Shown: piece by piece, positions 21,837-30,041 of the stretch
How the letters are laid out: each line of letters begins with the position of its first letter
How positions within the stretch are numbered: position 1 is the first letter of the stretch
Assembly (NCBI GenBank): GCA_005879795.1
Contig: VBKJ01000141.1
Location: 1 to 35,949 of the forward strand
Source of the DNA: Deltaproteobacteria bacterium
GTDB lineage: Bacteria; Desulfobacterota; Binatia; DP-6
DNA: 35,949 nt
Direction of reading: 5' to 3'
Notes under the pieces: generated by a model
Databases searched by the model: none
Seen by the model: the letters and a program-made list of their open reading frames with translations, nothing else
Told to the model about the DNA's origin: nothing
Translations under genes and position numbers: made by a program

Positions 21837-23078
21837 ATGGCGAGAAGAGCTGCGCGAGGGGCACTCGTCGCAGTCCTCTTGAGCACCGCGCCGGGCGGGT
21901 CTGCAGCCGCCACACCGCTCGCGCTCGACGAAGTGCTCGCGCGCGCGCGGGCAGCGAGCCCGGCGCTCCGCGCCGCGGCGGCCGAGCTCGACGCGGCGCG
22001 CGGACGCCTCCGCCAGGCGCGCCTCGTGCAGACGAACCCCGTCCTATCGGCCGACCTCGCGCGCCACACCGAGCCGGGCCTCAGGGACGCCAAGGACCGC
22101 GGCGTGCAGCTCGAGCAGGAGATCGAGGTGGGCGGGCAACGCGGGCTTCGCATCGCGGCCGCGGAGCACGACGTGACCCATGCGGAACACCTCCTCGCCG
22201 ACCGCCGCCGCACGGTCGAGGGCGAGGTACGGCGGGCGTTCTTCGCGCTCGCCGCCGCCGAGCGCCGGCAGAAGCTCGCCGCCGAGCGGCTCGCGCTCGC
22301 CTCCCGCCTCGCCGAGGCCGCCCGCCGACGCACCCGCGCGGGCGAGACGGGCGCGCTCGACGCCCGCCTGGCCGAGGTCGAGACGGCGCGCGCGGCGCAG
22401 GAGAAGACCGCCGCCGAGGCCGAGCACGCGCGCGCCGAGGGCCGCCTCGCGCTCGCGATGGGCGCCGAGCCCGGCGAGCCGCTCTCCGTGTCGGTGGAGG
22501 ATCTGGCGCTCGCCCCATCGCCGGCCGAGGACGAGCTCGTGGCCCGCGCGCTCGAAGCCCGTCCCGACCTGGCCGCCGCACGCGAGGAGCGCGCGCGCCT
22601 CGAGGGCGAGGCGCGCCTCACGGCGCGGCGCGGCCGCATCCCGAACCCCATCCTGCGAGGCTTCTACCGCGAGGAGCGGCTCCAAGAGCACGTCGCGGGC
22701 GGCGGCCTGTCGGTGCCGCTGCCGCTCTTCAACCGCGAGCAGGGCACCGAGGCGTCGCTCCTCGCCCAGGCCCGCGGCGCCGCCGCCGAGGAGGCGCGCC
22801 TGCGGGCGCAGATCCCGCGCGACGTCCACCTGGCGCTCGCCCACCGCCGCACCGCCGAGGAGGCCTGGCGCCGCTACGAGCGCGAGGCACTGCCCGCCGC
22901 CACCCAGGCCCGCGACCTCCTCGAGCGCGGCTTCGACGCGGGCTATCTCGCCCTCCCCGATCTCCTCCTCCAGCAGGACCGGCTCCTGCAGGTGCGCGCG
23001 GGGGCGATCGACGCCTGGCTCGATCTCCACGTCGCCGAGGCGGATCTGGTCGAGGCGATGGGCGGCGTCGCGCCATGA
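21837..23078 (+). CDS. TolC/CusC-family outer-membrane efflux channel protein
   Basis: A 413-aa outer-membrane factor with an N-terminal signal peptide (MARRAARGALVAVLLSTAPG then GSAAA) and the alpha-helical barrel repeats of OEP proteins: LDEVLARARAASPALRAAAAEL near residue 30, a second matching repeat after residue 230 (ELVARALEARPDLAAAREE), and conserved GGGLSVPLPLFNREQG before it re-enters the beta-barrel region. The family forms trimeric channels that accept substrates from RND pumps via an adaptor. The ATG at 21837 begins a good signal peptide; the frame extends upstream without family similarity. The stop overlaps the next ATG by 4 bp (ATGA), so the three efflux genes are coupled. It lacks a lipobox. 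Confidence 0.88.
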   Translation: MARRAARGALVAVLLSTAPGGSAAATPLALDEVLARARAASPALRAAAAELDAARGRLRQARLVQTNPVLSADLARHTEPGLRDAKDRGVQLEQEIEVGGQRGLRIAAAEHDVTHAEHLLADRRRTVEGEVRRAFFALAAAERRQKLAAERLALASRLAEAARRRTRAGETGALDARLAEVETARAAQEKTAAEAEHARAEGRLALAMGAEPGEPLSVSVEDLALAPSPAEDELVARALEARPDLAAAREERARLEGEARLTARRGRIPNPILRGFYREERLQEHVAGGGLSVPLPLFNREQGTEASLLAQARGAAAEEARLRAQIPRDVHLALAHRRTAEEAWRRYEREALPAATQARDLLERGFDAGYLALPDLLLQQDRLLQVRAGAIDAWLDLHVAEADLVEAMGGVAP

Positions 23079-23956
23079 GGTGGCGGCGCCTGGTCGCCGT
23101 CACGGCGCTCGTGCTCGCGTGCGGGCGGCCTGCGGACGAGGCGCACGAGGAGAGCGCGCCGCGGGAGCCCGAGGTCCCCGGGATCGAGACGGGGCTCGCG
23201 ACGACCGCCGCGATACGCGACGTCGTGCGCGCCTTCGGCACGGTGCTCGCCGAGGGCGAGCCGCCCGAGGTGCGTGACGCGCGGACCGCGCTCGCGGAGG
23301 CGGAGGCCCGTCGCACGCTCGCCGCGCAGCAGGTCCGCAGGCTCGAGTCGCTCGCCGGCGGTGTGGCCCCGCGCAAGGAGCTGGACGCGGCGCGGGCCGA
23401 GGCGGTGAGCGCCGCCGCCGCCGCCGACCGGGCCCGCAAGGTGCTCGCCGCCTTCGGCGGCGACGTCGCGCGGGCGGCGCTCGGCCCGCACGAGTTCTGG
23501 GTGATCGCACGCGTCATGCAGATAGACGTGCCGCGCGTCGACCCGAGGGCCGAGGCGAGCTTCGTGGCGGACGCCTTCCCGGGGGAGCGCTTCGCCGGCA
23601 GCGTCGACACCGGCCCGAGCTACGTCGATCCCGCCACGCAAACGGCGCCGGTCCGCGTCCGTGTCCACGATCACGACGGGCGCTTGCGTCCGGGCATGAC
23701 TGGCGCCGTGGCGCTGGAGGTGGGAACCCCGCGCGAGGCGGTGGTCGTACCGACGGGTGCCGTCGTCTACGACGACGCGCAGCCGCTCGTCTTCGTCGCG
23801 GAGGCGGGCCGCTACGTGCGGCGCCCGGTCGGGCTCGGGATCGCCCGCGACGGGCGGGTCGAGATCACCTCCGGCGTCGAGGCGGGAGCACGGATCGTCG
23901 TCACCGGCGCGGCGAGCCTGCTCTCGGCGTCCCGTCTGCCGGCGGGCGAGGACTAG
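23075..23956 (+). CDS. Short lipoprotein periplasmic adaptor (membrane fusion protein) of an RND pump
   Basis: This 293-aa protein has an N-terminal lipobox ALVLAC (Cys16), so it is anchored by lipid. The remaining sequence follows the CusB/CzcB adaptor order: a beta strand (VVRAFGTVLAEGE), an alpha-helical hairpin (about 65-125, DARTALAEAEARR...ELDAARAEAV), then a beta-barrel (FWVIARVMQIDVPRVDPRAE, TQTAPVRVRVHDHDGRLRPG) and a C-terminal membrane-proximal part. Most adaptors are 350-400 aa and have two lipoyl half-motifs flanking the hairpin. Here both junctions (VLAEGEPPEVRDAR and FGGDVARAALGPHEFWV) skip them, so the lipoyl domain seems absent. The start overlaps the channel gene stop, and the RND gene begins 11 bp after its stop. 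Confidence 0.85.
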   Translation: MRWRRLVAVTALVLACGRPADEAHEESAPREPEVPGIETGLATTAAIRDVVRAFGTVLAEGEPPEVRDARTALAEAEARRTLAAQQVRRLESLAGGVAPRKELDAARAEAVSAAAAADRARKVLAAFGGDVARAALGPHEFWVIARVMQIDVPRVDPRAEASFVADAFPGERFAGSVDTGPSYVDPATQTAPVRVRVHDHDGRLRPGMTGAVALEVGTPREAVVVPTGAVVYDDAQPLVFVAEAGRYVRRPVGLGIARDGRVEITSGVEAGARIVVTGAASLLSASRLPAGED

Positions 23957-23967
23957 GAGGCCTAGCG

Positions 23968-26900
23968 ATGGTCGCGCGCCTGATCCGGGCGGCGCTCACG
24001 CACCCGCCCGTCGTCTTCGTGCTGGCGGCGGCGCTCGTCGCCGCCGGCGTGTGGAGCGCGCATCGGGCGCCGCTCGATGTCTTCCCGGAGTTCGCGCCGC
24101 CGATCGTCGAGGTCCAGACCGAAGCGCCGGGGTTCGCCGCCGAGGACGTCGAGGCGCTGGTCACGACCCCGCTCGAGCGCGCCCTCGGCGGGATGCCGGG
24201 GGTCGCGAAGCTACGCTCGTCCTCGGCGCTCGGGCTGAGCGTCGTGAGCGCGGTCTTCGACTACGGGACGGACCCGTATCGCGCGCGCCAGCTCGTGATC
24301 GAGGCCGTCGCGCTCGCCGGGGGGCAGCTGCCGCGCGGCATCACCCCGGCGGTGGCCCCGCTCTCCTCCGTGCTCTCCTGGGTGCTCGCCATCGGGCTGC
24401 GCGGCGACCCGGACGTCTCGCCGCTCGTGCTGCGCGACCTGGCGGAGTGGACGATTCGGCCCCGTCTCCTTTCGGTTCCCGGCGTCGCCAACGTGGTCAT
24501 CTACGGCGGCGGCGTGCGGCAGATCCAGGTGACGACGACCCCGGAGCGTCTGCTCGCGGCGGGTGCGACGCTCGACGACCTGGCCGCGGCCGTCGGCACC
24601 GCCGATGCCGCCGCCGGCTCGGGCTTCCTCGATCGCCCGGGGCAGCGGCTGCTCACCTGGTTCGACGGGCGCGTGCATGGCGCGGATGACGTCGCGCGCG
24701 CCCTGCTCCCGGGCCGCGACGGCGGGCCGGTTCCGGTGGCGGCCGTCGCCGATGTGGCCGACGGCCCCGCGGTGCCCATCGGGGACGCGATCGTGAACGG
24801 CGATCGCGGCGTGCTGCTCATGGTCTCGAAGCAGCCCCAGGTGAACGTGGTGGCGATCACGGAGGGCGTCGAGGCGGCGCTGCGCGCCATCGTCCGTATC
24901 CTCCCGCCGGGCGTGCGTGTCGACGAGGCGCTCTTCCGCCAAGCGAGCTTCGTCGAGCACGCGCTCGGCAACCTGCGCCGCGCGCTCCTCGCCGGCGCGG
25001 TGCTCGTCATGATCGTGCTGCTGCTCTTCCTCGGCCACCTGCGCGCGGCGCTGGTGAGCGTCGTCGCCATGCCGCTCTCGCTCCTCGCTGCCGTGGTGGT
25101 GCTGGGCGGCGTCGGTGCGACGCTCAACGTGATGGTGCTCGGCGGCCTCGCGATCGCGGTCGGCGAGGTGGTGGACGATGCGATCATCGACGTCGAGAAC
25201 GCCTGGCGCCGCCTGCGCGCCGCCCCACCCGGCGCGCGGGCGCTGGACGTGATCCTCGCCGCCTCGGTCGAGGTGCGCAGCGCCGTCGTCTACGCGACCG
25301 TCATGGTGGCGCTCGTGTTCCTTCCCGTCTTTCTGCTGGGCGGGCTCGAGGGCGCGCTCTTCCGGCCGCTAGCGCTCGCCTACGTTCTCGCGACGCTCGC
25401 CTCGCTCGTGGTGGCGCTCACGGTGACGCCGGCCCTCTGCCTCGTGCTCCTGCCCGGCGCCGTCGCCCGGCACCAGGAGCCGCCGCGGCGCGTGCTCGCG
25501 CTGCGCGCGCGCTACGAGCGCGCGCTCGGCCGTGCGCTCGACCGGCCACGAAGGGTCCTGCTGGGGAGCGTCCTCGCCCTGATCGCGGGCGTCGCGCTCG
25601 TTCCCCTGCTGCGGCTCGAGTTCCTGCCCGAGTTCCACGAGACCAACTTCGTCATGCACATGACCGGCGCGCCGGGCGTCGGCCTCGGCGAGTCGACGCG
25701 CGTCGGCGCGGCGGCCGAGCGGGCGCTCCTCGGCGTGCCCGGCATCCAGTCGGTGGCGCAGTTCATCGGGCGTGCGACTCTCGCCGAGGACCACGGCTTC
25801 GGCGCCGAGCGCAGCGAGCTGCTCGTCCGCCTGCGCCCGGACGCGGACGCGGCGGAGGTCACCGAGGCGCTCCGGGAGCGCGCGGCCACCATCGGCGGCT
25901 TCACCTTCGACGTGAAGCAGTTCCTGAACGAGCGCATCGAGGAGACCCTGGAAGGGGCGGGCGCCGCGCTGATCGTCCGGCTGCGCGGGCCGGACCTGGT
26001 CGCGCTCGAGCAGGCGGCCACGGCGGTGAGCCAGCGCCTCTCCGGGGTGCCGGGCGCGGTCGACGTGCATGCAGAGGGCGCGCTCGCCGCGCCCGGCATC
26101 CGGGTGCGACCCAGGCGGGACGACCTCCTTCGCCTCGGTCTGTCCGCTGCCGCGGTCGAGCGTGCGATCCGGAGCGCGCTCGGCGGCCTGCCCGTCGGGC
26201 GTGTGGTCGAGGCCGGGCGCCAGGCGGACGTGGTGCTGTACGTCGCTGCCGCCGACGACCCCGCTCGCCTCGCCCGGCTCCCGATCACCGCCGCCGGCAG
26301 CCGCGTCGTCGCCCTCGGCTCGGTCGCCGACATCGACCTGGGCCCGCTGCGCGCCGACATCGCGCACGAGGACGGGGTGCGGACGGTCGCGGTGCGGCTC
26401 AACGTGCGAGGTCGGTCGCTCGAGGCCGTCGCGCACGACGTGGCGCGCGCGGTGGCCGCGGCGCCGCTCCCAGCGGGGATCTACGCCGAGGTGGGGGGCG
26501 AGTACGCGGCGGCCGCCGCGGCTCGCACGCGTCTCCTCGGCCTCGGGGCGCTCGCCCTGCTCGGCATTTTCGTCCTGCTGGTGGTCGACTTCGGCTCGGC
26601 GCGGCTCGCCGGCCTCACCATGGTGAACGTGCCGCTCGCCTTCGTGGGCGGGCTCGCCGCCGTCCTCCTCGGCGCCGGCGGCCGGCTCTCCCTGGGTGCG
26701 ATCGTCGGCTTCGTCACCGTCTTCGGGATCACGATCCGCAACGGCATCGTCCTGGTCGCGCACTTCCTCCACCTCGAGCGGGAGCGCGGCGGCGCGCTCG
26801 ACCGGCCGGCGTTGGTGGCCGGCGCCGCGGACCGGCTCGCGCCCATCCTCATGACCGCGCTCACCACCGGCATCGCGCTCGTCCCGCTCCTCTTGCTGGG

Positions 26901-27027
26901 CGGGCGCGCCGGCGGCGAGATCGAGCAGCCGATGGCCCTCGTCATCGTGGGCGGGCTCGTCAGCTCGACCTGGCTCAACCTGTTCGTCGTGCCGCTGTGG
27001 TACGCGCGGCGCGCGCGGAGCGGGTGA
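23968..27027 (+). CDS. HME-type RND efflux pump (CusA/CzcA family)
   Basis: A 1019-aa inner-membrane proton-driven transporter with the RND double-repeat: TM1 (about 12-30), a large periplasmic domain to about 330, TM2-6 (about 330-480), TM7 (about 530-550), a second periplasmic domain, and TM8-12 (about 855-1010). FPEFAPPIVEVQTEAPGFA near residue 36 and the C-terminal GRAGGEIEQPMALVIVGGLV are characteristic of the CusA/CzcA group. In TM4 the motif reads AIAVGEVVDDAIIDVEN. Relative to the CzcA acidic triad, the first Asp is replaced and a Glu (residue 400) appears three residues later, while Asp403 and Glu410 are kept. Start: AGGAGG seven bases before the ATG. Substrate (metal ion or drug) is not determinable. 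Confidence 0.92.
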   Translation: MVARLIRAALTHPPVVFVLAAALVAAGVWSAHRAPLDVFPEFAPPIVEVQTEAPGFAAEDVEALVTTPLERALGGMPGVAKLRSSSALGLSVVSAVFDYGTDPYRARQLVIEAVALAGGQLPRGITPAVAPLSSVLSWVLAIGLRGDPDVSPLVLRDLAEWTIRPRLLSVPGVANVVIYGGGVRQIQVTTTPERLLAAGATLDDLAAAVGTADAAAGSGFLDRPGQRLLTWFDGRVHGADDVARALLPGRDGGPVPVAAVADVADGPAVPIGDAIVNGDRGVLLMVSKQPQVNVVAITEGVEAALRAIVRILPPGVRVDEALFRQASFVEHALGNLRRALLAGAVLVMIVLLLFLGHLRAALVSVVAMPLSLLAAVVVLGGVGATLNVMVLGGLAIAVGEVVDDAIIDVENAWRRLRAAPPGARALDVILAASVEVRSAVVYATVMVALVFLPVFLLGGLEGALFRPLALAYVLATLASLVVALTVTPALCLVLLPGAVARHQEPPRRVLALRARYERALGRALDRPRRVLLGSVLALIAGVALVPLLRLEFLPEFHETNFVMHMTGAPGVGLGESTRVGAAAERALLGVPGIQSVAQFIGRATLAEDHGFGAERSELLVRLRPDADAAEVTEALRERAATIGGFTFDVKQFLNERIEETLEGAGAALIVRLRGPDLVALEQAATAVSQRLSGVPGAVDVHAEGALAAPGIRVRPRRDDLLRLGLSAAAVERAIRSALGGLPVGRVVEAGRQADVVLYVAAADDPARLARLPITAAGSRVVALGSVADIDLGPLRADIAHEDGVRTVAVRLNVRGRSLEAVAHDVARAVAAAPLPAGIYAEVGGEYAAAAAARTRLLGLGALALLGIFVLLVVDFGSARLAGLTMVNVPLAFVGGLAAVLLGAGGRLSLGAIVGFVTVFGITIRNGIVLVAHFLHLERERGGALDRPALVAGAADRLAPILMTALTTGIALVPLLLLGGRAGGEIEQPMALVIVGGLVSSTWLNLFVVPLWYARRARSG

Positions 27028-27028
27028 G

Positions 27029-28381
27029 GTGGAGCGGCAGGCGCCTCGCCTCGGGGCGGGTGTCGCGCTCGCCCTGCTCGCGGCCGCGCTGCTCGGGGGC
27101 CGCCTCGGGGAAGGCGACCTGATCGGCGACCCGGTCATCTATGCCGCGGTCGCCAAGTCGATGCTCGTGCGCGGCGACTGGGCGACGCAGTACCTGGCCG
27201 GGCAGCCGTTCTTCGACAAGCCGCCGCTCGTCGTCTGGCTCGCGGCGGTCGCGTTCAAGGTCTTCGGTGTCTCCACCTGGAGCGCGCGGCTCCCGAGCGT
27301 GGGGCTCGGCATCGCCGCCTGCCTCGTCCTCTGGCGGCTCGGCGCGTTCCTGTTCGACGACCGGGTCGGGCTCGCTGCCGGCGCGTTCCTCGCGCTCACG
27401 CCGGGCTTCGTCCGCTTCGGGAGCACGCTCCTCCTCGACACGGCGCTCGTGCTGGGCGCGCTCGCCGGGCTCCTCGCCGCGGCACACGCCTTCGCGCGCG
27501 GCGGCCGCGGGCTCTGGTGGGCGGGGGTCTGGTTCGGCGTCGCCTTCCTCGGTAAGGGGGGGCTCGCGCTCGGGGCGCCGGCGGTGCTCGCGGTGCTCTG
27601 GGTCGCCACACCCGCGGCCCGCCGTCCGCCGTGGCGCACGGTCGCCGCCGCCGCGCTGGCGTTCCTCGTGGTCGTGCTGCCCTGGTACCTCCACGAGACC
27701 CGGTTGTGGGGCTGGCGCTTCGTGCACGGCTCCGTCAACGACGTGAGCAACAAGATGGGCGGGTATCCGGGCGCCGCCGTCTATCTGCGCGCGCTGGTGA
27801 CCACGCTGCCGTGGCTGCCGGTGGCGGCGCTGGGTGCGTGGCGGAGCTGGCGCGGCGCGGAGCGCGGCGACGGCCTCCGCCTCCTCACCGTGTGGACGCT
27901 CGTCGCGTACGGCTTCCTGTTCGCCGCGGCCAAGCACTCACCGCGCTACCTCATGCTGCTCCACCCGGCGCTCGGGCTGTGGGCGGCGCTGGCGCTCCGC
28001 CCCCTCCTGCCCGCGCCCCGCGCACTCGGGCTCTGGATCGCCGCCGGCGCCGGGCTCGCCTGGACGGTCATGCTGACCTGGCCGCTCCCGCTCCATCCCG
28101 GCGGCACGGGCGCCGCGGTCGTGGCGCTCGCCCCCGTGCTCGGCCCGCGCGACGCGCCGCTCGCCGGCTTCCGCCTGCGGCACCAGGGCACGCGCGCGCG
28201 CTTCGCCTTCTACGCCGACCGCGAGGACGTACGCACCTACGACGATCCCGACGCGCTGGCGCGCCTCGGCGCCGGCACGCCGATCGTGACCGCGCGCCGC
28301 GACGCGCCGGCGCTCGCCGCCGCCGGCCGCTTCGAGGAGGTCCGCCGGTCGCGCGACTTCGTCGCGTTCCGGGTGCGGTAG
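27029..28381 (+). CDS. ArnT/PMT-like glycosyltransferase
   Basis: A 450-aa multi-helix membrane enzyme of the GT83/PMT_2 type. The first periplasmic loop carries LIGDPVIYAAVAKSMLVRGD, with Asp at the position of the catalytic acidic residue of the family, then FFDKPPLVVWLAAVAF and about ten transmembrane helices. The soluble C-terminus is short (about 70 residues). It starts with GTG one base after the pump's TGA, so it may be cotranscribed with the efflux genes; this could be simple read-through rather than functional coupling. Its stop lies 7 bp from the end of the convergent glycosyltransferase gene at 28389. It is the smallest of the four ArnT-like genes here. Confidence 0.86.
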   Translation: MERQAPRLGAGVALALLAAALLGGRLGEGDLIGDPVIYAAVAKSMLVRGDWATQYLAGQPFFDKPPLVVWLAAVAFKVFGVSTWSARLPSVGLGIAACLVLWRLGAFLFDDRVGLAAGAFLALTPGFVRFGSTLLLDTALVLGALAGLLAAAHAFARGGRGLWWAGVWFGVAFLGKGGLALGAPAVLAVLWVATPAARRPPWRTVAAAALAFLVVVLPWYLHETRLWGWRFVHGSVNDVSNKMGGYPGAAVYLRALVTTLPWLPVAALGAWRSWRGAERGDGLRLLTVWTLVAYGFLFAAAKHSPRYLMLLHPALGLWAALALRPLLPAPRALGLWIAAGAGLAWTVMLTWPLPLHPGGTGAAVVALAPVLGPRDAPLAGFRLRHQGTRARFAFYADREDVRTYDDPDALARLGAGTPIVTARRDAPALAAAGRFEEVRRSRDFVAFRVR

Positions 28382-28388
28382 CAACCAC

Positions 28389-30041
28389 TCATCGCCGCCG
28401 CACGAGCACCAGGTCGTGGCGGTGTATGGAGAAGAGGTGCGGGCTCGCGAGCACCTCCTCCCATCCCGCGGGAGACTTCCAGCTCCGCCAGCGCGCCCGG
28501 TCGAGGACGTAGTAGCCGGCGGGCACGTCGGGGGGGTGCGCGCCCGCCGGGGCCAGCACCGGCACGTTGCGGCCCACGTGGAAGATGAAGGGGATCTCCT
28601 CCTCGCTCGCCAACAGCGCCAGCGGGTCCCCGGGGCGCAGGCGGTCGCGGACGGCGTGCGCGAACGGCTTGACCGCCTTCTGCGCCGCACGCGCCGGGAC
28701 GAAGAGGCCGTAGACGAAGACGGCCGTGCACGCCACGCTGGCGGCCGTGGCGAGCGCCGCGCCGCGCCAGCGCGCGCCGCCGAGCGCGTGCGTGGCGAGG
28801 GCGGCGGCCGCCGCGCCGGCGAGGCCGAGGGCGGCGATCGCCGCCCAGGCCGCCGCGGCGACGCGGAGATACGCCGCCACGTCGACCTCGCGGCGCGCAC
28901 CGGCCTCGATGAGGCTCGCGCTCGGCACGCACCCCCAGTGGACGGCCGCCGCGGCCGCGGCGAGCCCGAGCCCGCCCGCGGCGGCCGCGAGCGCGAGCCC
29001 GCGCGCCGCGACGACGAGACGGCCGGGCGCGCGCTCCTCCTCGGCCACCTCGGCGAGCCACCAGCCGATCACCAGCGCGAGCGCGGGGCGGAGCGGGAGG
29101 AGGTACGCCGCGCGCTTGAGCGGCGCCAGCGAGAAGAAGAGGAACACCACCCCGGCCCAGGCGACCGCGTGACGCCGCGGCAGCTCCCCGCTCCGCCACC
29201 CGCGTGCGAGCGCCCACGGGAGCACGAGGGTCCACGGGAGCCCGCCCACGACGAGCGGCCCCAGGTAGTAGAGCGGCGAGCGGTACGGGAAGCGCGAGCC
29301 CCCGAGCAGCGCCTCCCCGTTCTCGGAGATGATCTGCTTGGCGACGAAGTCCATGCCGCGGTGCAGGTACGCGAGGCCGTACCAGCCGCCGGCGACGGCG
29401 AGGAAGATGAGCACGGGGAGCGGCCGCACGAGGCGGAGGGCAGCGCCCAGTCGCCGATTCGTCAGCGCGGAGACGAGCACCGTGAGCCCGACCAGCCCCG
29501 GCCCGACCGGCCCCTTGGCGAGCATGGCGAGCGCGAGGCAGAGGGCGAGGACGAGCCGCGTTGGCCCCCCGCCCCCGCGCAGGGCGTCCACGAAGGCGAG
29601 CTGGGCGCCCGTGACCGCCGTCGTGAGCGCCATGTCGACCCGCCCGTCGCCCCCCTCGTTCAGGAACTGCGGCGTGGTGGCGAGCACGAGCGCGGCCATG
29701 AAGCCGACCTGCTCCCCGCCCCAGGCGCGGCCGGCGAGGAAGACGAGGAGCACGACCAGCCCCGCCAGCGCGATCGACGGCGCGCGCAGCGTGTGCTCGG
29801 TCACGCCCGCGCCCGTGAGCGCGGCCGCGGCCGCCGCGAGCCAGTGGAAGAGCGGCGGCTTCGAGGGCATGACGCTCCCGTTCCAGAGGGGCAGGATCCA
29901 GTCTCCGGTGCGGAGCATCTCGCGCACGACGAGCCCCTCGCGCGCCTCGCCGCCCTGGTAGAGATCGGAGCCGATGGGGAGGGCCGCGAGCACGACGGCG
30001 AGCGCGACGAGCGCGGTGGCGGCGAGGACGTGGCGGCGCAT
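28389..30041 (-). CDS. ArnT/PMT-like glycosyltransferase
   Basis: A 550-aa membrane glycosyltransferase of the GT83/PMT_2 group. N-terminal TM1 is followed by YQGGEAREGLVVREMLRTGD and GSVMPSKPPLFHWLAAAAA, the family's first-loop signature, then about ten more helices. A soluble C-terminal domain with FIFHVGRNVPVLAPAG and YYVLDRARWRSW closes the protein. The ATG shares one base with the metallophosphoesterase stop (TGATG), which in turn overlaps the amidotransferase. Thus amidotransferase, phosphoesterase and glycosyltransferase form one translationally coupled operon. The donor is expected to be a polyprenyl-phosphate sugar and the acceptor is unknown. Confidence 0.87.
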   Translation of the reverse strand: MRRHVLAATALVALAVVLAALPIGSDLYQGGEAREGLVVREMLRTGDWILPLWNGSVMPSKPPLFHWLAAAAAALTGAGVTEHTLRAPSIALAGLVVLLVFLAGRAWGGEQVGFMAALVLATTPQFLNEGGDGRVDMALTTAVTGAQLAFVDALRGGGGPTRLVLALCLALAMLAKGPVGPGLVGLTVLVSALTNRRLGAALRLVRPLPVLIFLAVAGGWYGLAYLHRGMDFVAKQIISENGEALLGGSRFPYRSPLYYLGPLVVGGLPWTLVLPWALARGWRSGELPRRHAVAWAGVVFLFFSLAPLKRAAYLLPLRPALALVIGWWLAEVAEEERAPGRLVVAARGLALAAAAGGLGLAAAAAAVHWGCVPSASLIEAGARREVDVAAYLRVAAAAWAAIAALGLAGAAAAALATHALGGARWRGAALATAASVACTAVFVYGLFVPARAAQKAVKPFAHAVRDRLRPGDPLALLASEEEIPFIFHVGRNVPVLAPAGAHPPDVPAGYYVLDRARWRSWKSPAGWEEVLASPHLFSIHRHDLVLVRRR

